Shown in pieces: positions 1 to 8,441 of a stretch of DNA of 64,000 bases. Positions within the stretch are counted from its first letter, which is position 1, and every line of letters starts with the position of its first letter. Position numbers and translations under genes: made by a program. Source of the stretch: JAZFSZ01 sp036446455 (GTDB lineage Bacteria > Pseudomonadota > Gammaproteobacteria > Acidiferrobacterales > JAJDNE01); contig JAZFSZ010000098.1 of the NCBI GenBank assembly GCA_036446455.1, positions 1 to 64,000 of the forward strand, in the 5' to 3' direction. The notes under the pieces were generated by a model. That model did no database searches. It was given only the letters and a program-made list of their open reading frames with translations, and was not told the DNA's origin.

Positions 1-267
1 CAGGCGCTGGAATTACGGCCCAACGATCCATTTATTCTGGACAGCATGGGATGGGTGCATTACCGCCTTGGTAACAGTAGCGACGCCGTTCGGTTCCTGC
101 GCCGGGCACTTGAAATCCGTCCCGATGCGGAAATATCGGCACACCTCGGTGAAGTATTGTGGGCGTTGGGCAAGCAACGTCAGGCGACGCGTGTCTGGGA
201 GCGAGCGTTGCAGAAAGATCCTGATAACGAAGTACTGCAGAGCGCTATCAAGAAATTCAAGAAGTGA
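1..267 (+). CDS. Tetratricopeptide-repeat protein, C-terminal part (5' end outside window)
   Basis: The frame is open from the first base and ends in TGA, leaving 88 residues of a longer protein. Two TPR-like helical pairs are visible: a first with LGNSSDAVRFLRRALEIRPD and a second with LGKQRQATRVWERALQKDPD, the usual A-then-P spacing of TPR motifs. The protein lies directly before lolB, whose GTG start overlaps its stop. In many gammaproteobacteria a large TPR protein of unclear, probably envelope-related role sits at this position. Function cannot be named from this fragment; TPRs normally mediate protein contacts. Confidence 0.85.
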   Translation, partial: QALELRPNDPFILDSMGWVHYRLGNSSDAVRFLRRALEIRPDAEISAHLGEVLWALGKQRQATRVWERALQKDPDNEVLQSAIKKFKK

Positions 268-881
268 GAATCCCTGCCTTGCTGTTGTTGTCCGCCCTCC
301 TGATCGGGTGTTCAACAACTGCTGTGCGGCTGACCGAGGCCGAACGCCAGACCGCGTGGCAAAACCACCTGCAAAAGCTGAATGCCAGTCATCGCTGGAG
401 CATGCGTGGCCGTGTTGCACTGCAAACTGACGACAGGGGCTGGCAAGCCAGAATCAGCTGGGTAAAGTCGGAGCGGAAACAGCACATTCAGTTAAGCGGT
501 CCGTTTGGGGGTAGTGTGGTGGCGTTAACACAGGACCGGAATGGTGCGGTGCTAAGAGACAACCGGGGTAATGAATACATGGATAGCGACGCTGAGCGCC
601 TGTTGCAACAGGTGACGGGTTGGAAGATACCGATCAATGGCTTGCAATACTGGGTACGCGGTCAGGCGATACCCAATGTAAACGCCAAACTGGAGCTCGA
701 CGAAATCGGTCGTCTGAAAAGTCTCAAGCAAAACAACTGGGAAATCCGGTATCTGGCCTATGCCCGTTACGGTCAATTGCAATTGCCGCGACGAATTTTC
801 ATGTCGCGCCTCGTGGGCGATGGCAGTGGACGGATACTGGAGGTGCGGCTGGCGCTCAATCGTTGGCAGTCTGACCCATGA
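264..881 (+). CDS. lolB: Outer-membrane lipoprotein receptor LolB
   Basis: LolB accepts lipoproteins from the periplasmic carrier LolA and inserts them in the inner leaflet of the outer membrane. The 205-residue protein begins with a lipoprotein signal peptide ending in a lipobox (LLIGC, Cys16), followed by WQNHLQKL and the W-x-x-R-G-R-V-A-L stretch typical of LolB. The start is GTG, overlapping the stop of the upstream TPR gene by four bases, and the stop overlaps the ispE start (ATGA), so the three are probably translationally coupled. LolB next to ispE is the standard gammaproteobacterial arrangement. Length matches the family. Confidence 0.93.
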   Translation: MRIPALLLLSALLIGCSTTAVRLTEAERQTAWQNHLQKLNASHRWSMRGRVALQTDDRGWQARISWVKSERKQHIQLSGPFGGSVVALTQDRNGAVLRDNRGNEYMDSDAERLLQQVTGWKIPINGLQYWVRGQAIPNVNAKLELDEIGRLKSLKQNNWEIRYLAYARYGQLQLPRRIFMSRLVGDGSGRILEVRLALNRWQSDP

Positions 882-1723
882 GCGGGGCCAGCTGGCCAGC
901 CCCGGCCAAGATCAATCTTTTTCTGCACATTAATCGGCAGCGCGAGGATGGCTACCATGAACTGCAGACGGTGTTCCAGTTTCTCGATTTTGGTGACGAA
1001 TTATCGTTTTCGATAACAGACGACCCCGCCATCAGGCATTCACAGCCACCGGCGGGAATCGACAAACACAACGAACTCTGCCGACGGGCCGCCAGACTAC
1101 TTCAGCAAACCTGTAATATTGAGCAGGGTGTTGAAATCACCCTCACTAAACGAATCCCGCAAGGTGGTGGCCTTGGCGGCGGCAGTTCCGACGCCGCGAC
1201 CACATTGCAGGCCCTGAACCGGCTTTGGGGTGTGAGTCTGTCTCGAGATGAGCTCATTGTGCTTGGATTACAGTTGGGCGCCGATGTACCCGTATTTTTG
1301 CGTGGCCAGACTGCGTGGGCGGAAGGGGTAGGAGAAAAACTGACCCCGATCGAGCTGGAACCATCCTGGTATGTGGTGATCTCGCCGGATGTCCAGGTTG
1401 CTACCGCCGACATATTCGCTCATCCTGAATTGACACGTGATAGCCCTCCCATCACAATACGCGCCTTTCGCGAGGGGCGGGTAAGGAACGATCTGGAGCC
1501 GGTTGTTCGCAAGTTGTACCCGCAGGTGGATAAGGCCTTGCGATGGCTGCAATCATTTGGCAATCCCAGGATGACGGGGTCCGGAGCGGGTGTCTTTTTA
1601 CCGGTCGCTGACCGCGTGCAGGGCGAGGAAGTCCTGGCTCAATGCCCGGGCGAGTGGGCCGGCTTTGTTGCCCGAGGCCTGACTCAGTCGCCGCTTGTGG
1701 AAAGGTTGGCGCAAGAAAGTTGA
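878..1723 (+). CDS. ispE: 4-diphosphocytidyl-2-C-methyl-D-erythritol kinase
   Basis: IspE phosphorylates CDP-methylerythritol with ATP in the non-mevalonate (MEP) isoprenoid pathway. The 281-residue protein is a GHMP kinase: PAPAKINLFLH near the N-terminus carries the catalytic Lys11, the glycine-rich ATP loop PQGGGLGGGSSDA lies at about 94-106, and the catalytic Asp is probably Asp136 in LGADVPVF. The C-terminal MTGSGAGVF motif closes the fold. It overlaps lolB by four bases and is followed by tRNA-Gln and prs, a conserved gammaproteobacterial order. Length is normal and all key motifs are present. Confidence 0.95.
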   Translation: MSGASWPAPAKINLFLHINRQREDGYHELQTVFQFLDFGDELSFSITDDPAIRHSQPPAGIDKHNELCRRAARLLQQTCNIEQGVEITLTKRIPQGGGLGGGSSDAATTLQALNRLWGVSLSRDELIVLGLQLGADVPVFLRGQTAWAEGVGEKLTPIELEPSWYVVISPDVQVATADIFAHPELTRDSPPITIRAFREGRVRNDLEPVVRKLYPQVDKALRWLQSFGNPRMTGSGAGVFLPVADRVQGEEVLAQCPGEWAGFVARGLTQSPLVERLAQES

Positions 1724-1769
1724 GGAATTGCATCTGGTGGTAGCCAGGTTCAATTCTTGAGTTTTGTGC

Positions 1770-1844
1770 TGGGGCGTCGCCAAGTGGTAAGGCACTGGAT
1801 TTTGATTCCAGTATTCCCAGGTTCGAATCCTGGCGCCCCAACCA
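1770..1844 (+). tRNA. tRNA-Gln (anticodon UUG)
   Basis: A 75-nt cloverleaf with a 7-bp acceptor stem (TGGGGCG with CGCCCCA), anticodon stem CTGGA/TCCAG around the loop TTTTGAT with TTG at 1802-1804, a T-arm with GTTCGAATC, discriminator A and encoded CCA at 1842-1844. It lies 46 nt after ispE and 52 nt before prs, so it is probably co-transcribed with one or both, as in many gammaproteobacteria. Confidence 0.97.
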
Positions 1845-1896
1845 TATTATGGCGCTGGTTGCTGTAGATTTCTGGTTCATCCCGGGGAGGGTTTAG

Positions 1897-2847
1897 TTGC
1901 CACTGGATAACGTCGTTGTTTTTGCCGGTAATGCCAATAAAGAGTTGGCAGATCGCGTGTCGGGTCATTTGGGAATTCCGCTGGGCAAGGCCGTGGTGGG
2001 ACGCTTTAGCGACGGTGAAATCATGGTGGAGATCATGGAACATGTCCGTGGTAAGGATGTGTTTATTTTGCAATCTACATGTTCACCCAGTAACGACAAT
2101 TTAATGGAATTGCTGGTATTGATCGATGCCGTGAAACGTTCGTCGGCCAGCCGCATTACGGCGGTGATGCCATATTTTGGTTACGCTCGCCAGGATCGCC
2201 GGCCGCGCACCGCGCGCGTATCGATCACGGCCAAGCTGGTGGCGGGAATGATTTCGACCGCCGGTGCCGACCGGGCGCTGATCATGGATCTGCACGCTGA
2301 TCAGATTCAGGGATTTTTCAATATTCCAGTGGATAATATTTATGCCGGACCGGTGTTGCTGGGCGATATCTGGAAACACGAATACCCGGATTTGCTGGTG
2401 GTATCGCCGGATGTGGGCGGTGTTGTCCGAGCGCGTGGTCTGGCAAAACACCTGGAAGCCGATCTTGCCATTATCGACAAACGTCGACCGCGGGCAAATG
2501 AGGCCAAGGTGATGAATATTATTGGTGAGGTTAAAAACCGCACCTGCGTGCTGATGGATGACCTGGTCGATCCCGCGGGGACATTGTGTGAGGCTGCGAG
2601 TGCGTTGAAGGAAAAGGGTGCGTTGAAGGTATTGGCATATTGCACGCACCCCGTGCTTTCAGGAGATGCGGTGTTGCGCATTAACGACTCGCAACTGGAC
2701 GAACTGGTGGTGACCGATACCATCCCGTTGAGTGATGAGGCCAAAACCTCGGAAAAAATACGCCAGCTGAGTATTGCAGAGTTGCTGGCCGAGACGATGC
2801 GCCGTATCGCAATGGAGGATTCGGTGAGTTCACTGTTTATGGAGTAA
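1897..2847 (+). CDS. prs: Ribose-phosphate pyrophosphokinase (PRPP synthetase)
   Basis: Prs makes PRPP from ribose 5-phosphate and ATP for nucleotide, His, Trp and NAD synthesis. The 316-residue protein matches class I enzymes throughout: GRFSDGE, STCSPSNDNLMEL, FGYARQDRRPR, DLHADQIQGFF, the catalytic flexible loop DKRRPRANEAK, and the PRPP loop near 221-229. The TTG start at 1897 is preceded at six bases by GGGGAGG (1884-1890) and gives the expected N-terminus. One oddity: the ribose-phosphate loop normally reads D-T-A/G-G-T, but here it is D225-P226-A-G-T, a Thr-to-Pro change encoded by CCC at 2572-2574. PRPP made here also feeds the his cluster at 47-54 kb. Confidence 0.96.
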   Translation: MPLDNVVVFAGNANKELADRVSGHLGIPLGKAVVGRFSDGEIMVEIMEHVRGKDVFILQSTCSPSNDNLMELLVLIDAVKRSSASRITAVMPYFGYARQDRRPRTARVSITAKLVAGMISTAGADRALIMDLHADQIQGFFNIPVDNIYAGPVLLGDIWKHEYPDLLVVSPDVGGVVRARGLAKHLEADLAIIDKRRPRANEAKVMNIIGEVKNRTCVLMDDLVDPAGTLCEAASALKEKGALKVLAYCTHPVLSGDAVLRINDSQLDELVVTDTIPLSDEAKTSEKIRQLSIAELLAETMRRIAMEDSVSSLFME

Positions 2848-2955
2848 TGGTCGTGAGACGGTTTCTTCAGGTGGTGGCTGAATTTACAAGCCACTTTTCA
2901 GGTAGTCAGACCGAACCTGGTCGCGGGTAAGGTCATTTGAAAGAGGAGTTAGGCA

Positions 2956-3624
2956 ATGGCTGCAAATTTTGAATTAAACGTTGATAAGCGTGATACGAAA
3001 GGAACGGGTGCGAGCCGCCGTCTGCGTCGTGCGGGTCAGGTGCCGGGTATTATTTACGGTGCCGACAAAGATCCGGAGATGGTCAGTTTTAAGCACGACA
3101 AGATTTATCATCTGTTGGAGAATGAGGCCTTTCATACGTCAATTATTGATGTAAAAAGCGGTAGCGATACCCAGCAGGTGATTCTGCGTGATGTGCAATA
3201 TCATGCGTATAAACAGATGGTGCTGCACATGGATTTGCAACGTATTTCTGCCAGTGAAAAGATCCACATGCGCGTGCCGTTGCACTTCATTGGTGAAGAT
3301 GTCGCGCCTGGCGTCAAACTGCAGGACGGTATTGTGTCTCACCTAATGACTGAATTGGACGTTACGTGTCTGGCATCGAACCTCCCGGAATACCTGGAAG
3401 CCGATATTTCAGAGCTTCATCTGCATGAGTCTCTTCATTTGTCTGACATTAAGCTGACAGAGGGTGTCGAGCTAACGAGCTTGTTTCACGGCGGTGATAA
3501 CCTGGCGATAGTGACCATTGCAGCCGTACGTGGCAGTATTGAGGAAGAAGAAAAAGAAGAAGCAGAAGGCGAAGAAGGCGAAGAAGGCGAGGCCTCGGAA
3601 GAAGAGCCCAAGGAAGGCGAGTAA
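2956..3624 (+). CDS. rplY: 50S ribosomal protein L25 / general stress protein Ctc
   Basis: L25 binds 5S rRNA in the large subunit. The 222-residue protein is the long CTC form: an N-terminal L25 domain (about 1-95, with GASRRLRRAGQVPGIIYG) and a C-terminal beta domain (about 100-190), then an acidic low-complexity tail (about 193-222) made almost only of Glu, Gly, Ala and Ser. The start follows a strong site (AAAGAGGAG) nine bases upstream. Its position between prs and pth is conserved. The Glu-rich tail is common in proteobacterial L25 and varies in length. Confidence 0.95.
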   Translation: MAANFELNVDKRDTKGTGASRRLRRAGQVPGIIYGADKDPEMVSFKHDKIYHLLENEAFHTSIIDVKSGSDTQQVILRDVQYHAYKQMVLHMDLQRISASEKIHMRVPLHFIGEDVAPGVKLQDGIVSHLMTELDVTCLASNLPEYLEADISELHLHESLHLSDIKLTEGVELTSLFHGGDNLAIVTIAAVRGSIEEEEKEEAEGEEGEEGEASEEEPKEGE

Positions 3625-3657
3625 GGTTTCGCCTGACCTCACGACAGGATATCAACT

Positions 3658-4242
3658 ATGGCCCAGGGAATTTCCCTCATTGTTGGCCTTGGAAATCCTG
3701 GCAAGACCTACGCGGCAACCCGGCACAATGCCGGGTTCCGTTTTATTGAGGCCTTGTTACGAGCTGCGGGCGGTAGTCTGAAAGCGGAAAAACGCTTTGC
3801 CGGCGATGCCGGCCGAGTTGAGCTTGCAGGCCGTGATGTATGGGTGTTGAAACCATCGACGTTCATGAATGGCAGCGGTGAGGCCGTCGCCAGATTATCG
3901 CGATTCTATAAAATCGTGCCGGAGCACATTCTGGTGATACACGATGAGATCGATTTACCGCCAGGGACAGTTCGCCTCAAGTCTGGTGGTGGTCACGGCG
4001 GTCATAACGGTTTGCGCGATATCATCAATAAAATAGGATCGAAGGAATTCATGCGCCTGCGCATTGGTATCGGTCACCCCGGCACGGCCCCTCAGGTTGA
4101 GTCCTATGTTCTTAAGAAGGCATCACAGGCGGAACAACAGCAAACCAATGCCGCGATCGGCGCGGCATTGATACAGGTAGATGAGATAATTTGTGGCAAT
4201 TACGGGCAGGTAATGAATGACCTGCATGGCCACCGCGGTTAA
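3658..4242 (+). CDS. pth: Peptidyl-tRNA hydrolase
   Basis: Pth releases peptides from peptidyl-tRNA dropped by the ribosome, recycling the tRNA. The 194-residue protein has the family signatures in order: GLGNPGKTYAATRHNAGF with the catalytic His, KPSTFMNGSGEAV with the substrate-binding Asn, HDEIDLPPG with the catalytic-site Asp, and GGHGGHNGLRDI. Length equals the bacterial norm. It lies 33 nt after rplY and 17 nt before ychF and is very likely in one operon with both. Confidence 0.96.
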   Translation: MAQGISLIVGLGNPGKTYAATRHNAGFRFIEALLRAAGGSLKAEKRFAGDAGRVELAGRDVWVLKPSTFMNGSGEAVARLSRFYKIVPEHILVIHDEIDLPPGTVRLKSGGGHGGHNGLRDIINKIGSKEFMRLRIGIGHPGTAPQVESYVLKKASQAEQQQTNAAIGAALIQVDEIICGNYGQVMNDLHGHRG

Positions 4243-4259
4243 ATCGGGGTCGATAGTTT

Positions 4260-5351
4260 ATGGGATTCAAATGTGGCATCGTTGGTTTACCCAATGTCGG
4301 CAAATCGACATTGTTCAATGCCCTTACAAAAGCGGAGATTCAGGCAGAGAACTATCCGTTTTGCACCATTGATCCCAATATCGGCATTGTCGAGGTACCG
4401 GACCCGCGCCTCGACAAACTCGCTTCTATTGTTAACCCGCAACGCGTTTTGCCGACCACAATCGAATTTGTGGACATTGCCGGTCTTGTCGCCGGCGCTT
4501 CCAAAGGCGAAGGACTTGGCAATCAATTCCTGGCACATATCCGCGAAGTCGATGCCATTGCCCAGGTAGTGCGTTGTTTTGAAGATGAAAATATTGTCCA
4601 CGTAGCGGGAACGATTGATCCATTGGCCGACATCGATGTGATCAATACCGAGCTGGCGCTGGCTGATATGGAAACGGTTGAGCGTGCGCTGGCCAAGGCA
4701 GAGAAGGGGTCAAAGGCCGGAGACAAGGAACAGGTCAAGCTTGGTAAATTGTTAATACGTGTGCTCGCCGCATTGAACGAAGGTGAACCTGTTCGCACCA
4801 TGGGTCTTGATGAAGACGATACTCGGCTTATACGACCTCTATTCTTGCTCACAGCAAAACCAACATTGTTTATCGCCAACGTCGATGAACAGGGATTTGC
4901 AGACAATGCGCATCTGGATCGTGTTACGGAAATCGCAGACAAAGAAGGCGCCGAAGTGGTGCCGATATGTGCCGCAATTGAGGTCGAGCTGATTGACATG
5001 AGTGACGAGGAGAAGCAGGAATTTCTTGCAGATATGGGTCTGAGTGAACCTGGACTCAATCGAGTCATTCGTGCAGGCTACCGTTTGCTGGGATTGCAGA
5101 CGTTCTTTACCGCCGGAGAGAAGGAGGTTCGCGCCTGGACGGTGCGGCAAGGCGCGCTGGCCCCTCAGGCAGCCGGCGTAATCCATACTGATTTTGAACG
5201 CGGTTTTATTCGCGCCGAGCTGGCATCTTTTGATGATTATGTGAGCAACGGTGGTGAGCACGGGGCGAAAGAAGCTGGAAAACTGCGTCTGGAAGGCAAG
5301 GACTACGAGATGCAGGATGGCGATGTGGTCCATTTCCGGTTTAATGTCTGA
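4260..5351 (+). CDS. ychF: Obg-family ATPase YchF
   Basis: YchF/OLA1 is a P-loop NTPase that prefers ATP and associates with ribosomes; in E. coli it is a negative regulator of the oxidative stress response. The 363-residue protein shows G1 GLPNVGKST (residues 8-16), G3 DIAGL, the altered G4 NVDE that explains ATP preference, a coiled-coil insertion and a C-terminal TGS domain (about 278-361, FFTAGEKEVRAWT). Start ATG at 4260, 17 nt after pth. pth-ychF is one of the most conserved bacterial gene pairs. Confidence 0.96.
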   Translation: MGFKCGIVGLPNVGKSTLFNALTKAEIQAENYPFCTIDPNIGIVEVPDPRLDKLASIVNPQRVLPTTIEFVDIAGLVAGASKGEGLGNQFLAHIREVDAIAQVVRCFEDENIVHVAGTIDPLADIDVINTELALADMETVERALAKAEKGSKAGDKEQVKLGKLLIRVLAALNEGEPVRTMGLDEDDTRLIRPLFLLTAKPTLFIANVDEQGFADNAHLDRVTEIADKEGAEVVPICAAIEVELIDMSDEEKQEFLADMGLSEPGLNRVIRAGYRLLGLQTFFTAGEKEVRAWTVRQGALAPQAAGVIHTDFERGFIRAELASFDDYVSNGGEHGAKEAGKLRLEGKDYEMQDGDVVHFRFNV

Positions 5352-5453
5352 GGTTTTAATTCCCGCAGCTTATTCTTTCGATTTATATTCCGTCATAATG
5401 TTGCGGTGTTGTCTGTTGTTTAACGCGGTTTGACAGCGTATTTTGGTTGAATC

Positions 5454-5482
5454 TTGACAAGGCGGGAGGGAAAACCCAGAAT
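5454..5482 (+). promoter_or_regulatory. Predicted sigma-70 promoter of tRNA-Met with GC-rich discriminator
   Basis: A perfect -35 TTGACA (5454-5459) is followed after 17 nt by CAGAAT (5477-5482), and then by the GC-rich discriminator CCCGCGTC. That combination is typical of stable-RNA promoters under stringent (ppGpp) control. The mature tRNA begins about 28 nt after the expected start point. Assignment is from motif and position only. Confidence 0.6.
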
Positions 5483-5516
5483 CCCGCGTCTTTTCAGCCC
5501 GAACCGGGCAATCCAT

Positions 5517-5593
<77 letters not shown>

Positions 5594-5704
5594 TTTCCCG
5601 GCTCTACCCGTAGCCGAATGGGTGGCACTATTTCTGACGTGATAATCGCATTGCGATTTTCACCTGTTAGATTGATGTCGTACCACCGTACCGACGGCAC
5701 CACA

Positions 5705-5735
5705 GAAAAAAGACGCGCCAGAGTGCGACGCGCCT
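5705..5735 (-). terminator. Rho-independent terminator of the Sel1-like gene
   Basis: On the reverse strand a GC-rich imperfect hairpin (about 11 pairs including G-U, loop CACTC) around GGCGCGTCG / TGGCGCGTC is followed by TTTTTT. It begins 24 nt after the stop of the Sel1-like gene, the expected place. Confidence 0.65.
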
Positions 5736-5758
5736 TGCCAGTATTCAGAAATTTGCTT

Positions 5759-6199
5759 TTATTGATCTTCCATATCGTTGGCTTCCGCCAGCTCACGTTG
5801 TTTTTTTAGTAATGCTTTTGAGCGAGCGCGCTTTTTGGCTGTCAAAGCGCGATTTACCCTTTGTTCATGCGCTCTTAGTTTGGCATCGTCGGCAGCTATC
5901 ATGGCTTTCTTTGCTCGTTCTGCATTGGAGATAGCTGATAAGCGATTCGCCAGTTTGTGTTTGGCGCGTATATCGCCCTTGGATGCGGCCTTTTCATACC
6001 AATTGTAGGCCTGATCAAGATCAACCGGTGTGCCCATTCCTTGTTCATGCATTTTGCCGAGTGAATACAGGGCACTGGCATTGCCACTTTGTGCCAGCTG
6101 TACCTGGACCTGAAAGAGTTTTACATAGGAATTAGCCAGATCGTCGGCCATTGATGGCATTGCCACCAGCGCGATCAGGAGAACCAGTATTCGAGTCAT
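5759..6199 (-). CDS. Secreted Sel1-like repeat protein
   Basis: A 146-residue protein of unknown specific role. It has a signal peptide (MTRILVLLIALVAMPSMA, cut before DD), then one clear Sel1-like repeat at about 45-80 (A-x-x-L-G-x-M-x-x-x-G-x-G-T-P-x-D-x-x-x-A-x-x-W-Y-x-x-A-A) and the start of a second. The last 60 residues are very rich in Arg, Lys, Ala and Glu and look like a charged helix or coiled coil. The ATG at 6199 is chosen because AAAGGG lies eight bases upstream; a GTG nine bases earlier is too close to that site. Sel1 repeats serve as protein-binding scaffolds, often in the periplasm. It is a single-gene unit, divergent from miaB. Confidence 0.75.
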   Translation of the reverse strand: MTRILVLLIALVAMPSMADDLANSYVKLFQVQVQLAQSGNASALYSLGKMHEQGMGTPVDLDQAYNWYEKAASKGDIRAKHKLANRLSAISNAERAKKAMIAADDAKLRAHEQRVNRALTAKKRARSKALLKKQRELAEANDMEDQ

Positions 6200-7002
6200 A
6201 GCGCACACCCTTTAAATTCAATCGGTACAGTTAAGCGCTGGCCTGCAGCGACCAAAATTAGCGCCAACTGACGTGCCAGATACCCAGACGCTCAATTTCC
6301 GTTAATCTCTACCGCCTTTTTAATTGTATACGCGGTATCGTGGCCCACAAGGGCAGAATTCCACCGATTTTTACCGGTTTTTGCCTTTTACCGGCAGATT
6401 TTCGTCAGCTGTGGCTGCATCAATCGGTCCTGTAGAATACCGGACTTGTTATGGAATCGAATTTTGCCGGGAACAGCGTTATGGTGGAACTGACAACAGA
6501 CAAATTGCAGAATGCATTCAACAATTCCCTTATTGCCCGATGCAAGTCCAGATCGTTACATAATATGCGGATTTAAATTCAATTTGTTATAAATTGTCCC
6601 CCGAAAATCTTGTATAGATGCATTCTGGTTCACCGGTTTCAACAGCGGTGATTCCCCGCACTTTTATGCCAGATCGAAGCGGGTAGTGCTGTTCGAAACA
6701 CTCAATTCGTCCGGCATTTGCACTCGCTCAACTTGCGCTGCTGTTACTATATGTGCCACGTTACTACTTGAGACAAGGCAAGATTGGCGTTGCGTCGAAG
6801 ACCACTCAGCCGGTTGAGCTTGCTCGTGATCGGGTGGGCTTTGGGGAGGCATACCCCGCCGACCGATTTAACCGTTATCCTGCGTGATTTCCGTGTCGAG
6901 CATCAAAACATGCGGGTGCGCAGGACAGATCAGTACCGAATGACTGGAATTTTGGTTCAGCCGCGGGTACATTACTCCGCCCCGCCCGGGTATAACACAG
7001 CT
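6200..7002. other. Intergenic region of about 800 nt, no convincing gene
   Basis: This gap separates the reverse Sel1-like gene from miaB. It should hold both promoters, but no clear -35/-10 pair stands out; TATAAAT near 6586 is a possible -10 for a rightward transcript. A 41-codon forward frame (6451-6576) with two in-frame ATGs exists and is too weak to call. From about 6600 on, the open frame upstream of miaB is continuous but lacks a ribosome site and has no resemblance to MiaB. No tRNA, riboswitch or repeat was recognised. Confidence 0.5.
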
Positions 7003-8376
7003 ATGGACAATCATTCTTCAAACCATCCGGATTCGAGTGCACTACGCAGCGTTTTTATTAAAACGTTCGGGTGTCAGATGAACGATTATGATTCCGCACG
7101 CATGGTGGATTTACTGCGCGACAGTCATGGCCTGCAGGCCGTGGACAATGCCGAAGACGCCGATGTGTTGCTGCTCAATACCTGTTCCATCCGGGAAAAA
7201 GCACAGGAAAAAGTGTTTTCCGAACTGGGGCGCTGGAATGAATTGAAACAAAAACGGCCCGGGATTGTCATTGGTGTCGGTGGATGCGTGGCCAGCCAGG
7301 AGGGGGCAGCCATCACGCAGCGCGCCCCCTTTGTTGATCTGGTGTTCGGACCACAAACGCTTCATCGTCTGCCAAAAATGCTCGACGCTGTTATCGCCGA
7401 CGGTCCTGGACAGATTGATACCTCGTTTCCTGAAATCGAAAAGTTTGATTGCCTACCGGTTCCCAGGGTAGACGGTGTTCGCGCCTACGTTTCCATCATG
7501 GAGGGCTGCAGCAAGTACTGCACATATTGCGTTGTTCCCTACACCCGGGGTGAAGAGTTTAGCCGGCCGTTCGATGGTGTGCTGGCGGAAGTGGTGCACC
7601 TGGCGGAGCAAGGCGTGCGCGAAGTCACCTTACTTGGTCAAAATGTGAATTGCTATCAGGGAGCGATGTTTGGCGGTGGCGAGGCCGATCTCGCTTTACT
7701 GATCCGTTATATTGCAGAAATCGATGGTTTTGATCGCATTCGTTATACAACATCTCATCCAATGCATTTTAATGGCAGTCTCATTGCCGCCTATACTGAT
7801 GTGCCACAATTGGTTAACCACCTTCATTTGCCGGTGCAAAGCGGTTCCGACAGGATCCTCTCACTGATGAAGCGCGGCCATACCGTTATGGAGTACAAGT
7901 CCCGTATTCGCAAGTTGCGTGCGGTACGCCCGGACATCAGCCTGTCCAGTGATTTTATCGTTGGTTTTCCCGGCGAATCTGACGAGGACTTTGAGGCAAC
8001 TATGAAACTGATTGAGGATGTCGGATTTGACCACTCCTTCAGCTTTATCTATAGTGCGCGGCCCGGTACACCGGCGGCGGATTTGGAAGATAATGTCTCG
8101 CCTGAGGTAAAGCGGCAGCGCTTGTCCCGCTTGCAGGCACGTATTAATGAAATGGCGGCAACGATATCTACACAGATGGTCGGTACCGTACAAAAAGTGC
8201 TGGTAGAAGGCCCGGCACGCAAAGGTAAAGACATGTTGGCGGGGCGCACGGAAAACAATCGGGTGGTCAATTTTGCATCTAATGATAGATCCCTGGTGGG
8301 GAAATTTATCGATCTTGCGATCACAGAGGCGATGCCAAACAGCCTGCGTGCGGAAGTACTTGCTGCCCGCATTTGA
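7003..8376 (+). CDS. miaB: tRNA-2-methylthio-N6-dimethylallyladenosine synthase MiaB
   Basis: MiaB adds the methylthio group to i6A37 of tRNAs reading UNN codons. The 457-residue protein has the UPF0004 domain with three cluster cysteines (Cys24 in TFGCQMN, Cys61 in NTCSIREKA, Cys95 in VGGCVASQEG), the radical-SAM triad Cys169-x3-Cys173-x2-Cys176 (EGCSKYCTYC) and a C-terminal TRAM domain from about 385. The frame is open further upstream to 6784, but the ATG at 7003 gives the usual family length and the N-terminus lies close to the conserved VFIKTFGC. It heads the miaB-ybeZ-ybeY-corC-lnt run. Confidence 0.95.
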   Translation: MDNHSSNHPDSSALRSVFIKTFGCQMNDYDSARMVDLLRDSHGLQAVDNAEDADVLLLNTCSIREKAQEKVFSELGRWNELKQKRPGIVIGVGGCVASQEGAAITQRAPFVDLVFGPQTLHRLPKMLDAVIADGPGQIDTSFPEIEKFDCLPVPRVDGVRAYVSIMEGCSKYCTYCVVPYTRGEEFSRPFDGVLAEVVHLAEQGVREVTLLGQNVNCYQGAMFGGGEADLALLIRYIAEIDGFDRIRYTTSHPMHFNGSLIAAYTDVPQLVNHLHLPVQSGSDRILSLMKRGHTVMEYKSRIRKLRAVRPDISLSSDFIVGFPGESDEDFEATMKLIEDVGFDHSFSFIYSARPGTPAADLEDNVSPEVKRQRLSRLQARINEMAATISTQMVGTVQKVLVEGPARKGKDMLAGRTENNRVVNFASNDRSLVGKFIDLAITEAMPNSLRAEVLAARI

Positions 8377-8441
8377 GTAGCTTGACCTCTACCCACATTT
8401 AACGTCTACACTAATATTATCAACATCGCACGTAACCGGTT

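Noticed and set aside
3449..3655. Leu/Arg-rich reverse frame opposite the end of rplY
   Set aside because: It is the antisense of the Glu-rich L25 tail; composition is explained by that repeat.
6324..6563. 79-codon forward frame in the gap before miaB
   Set aside because: Composition is not protein-like, no ribosome site and it overlaps the other small frame.
6451..6576. 41-codon frame with weak likeness to a sensor-kinase N-terminus
   Set aside because: Too short, weak ribosome site and no downstream domain; kept only as an observation on the gap.
6784..7002. 73-codon N-terminal extension of MiaB
   Set aside because: The extension has no MiaB similarity and no ribosome site; the ATG at 7003 gives the normal family length.
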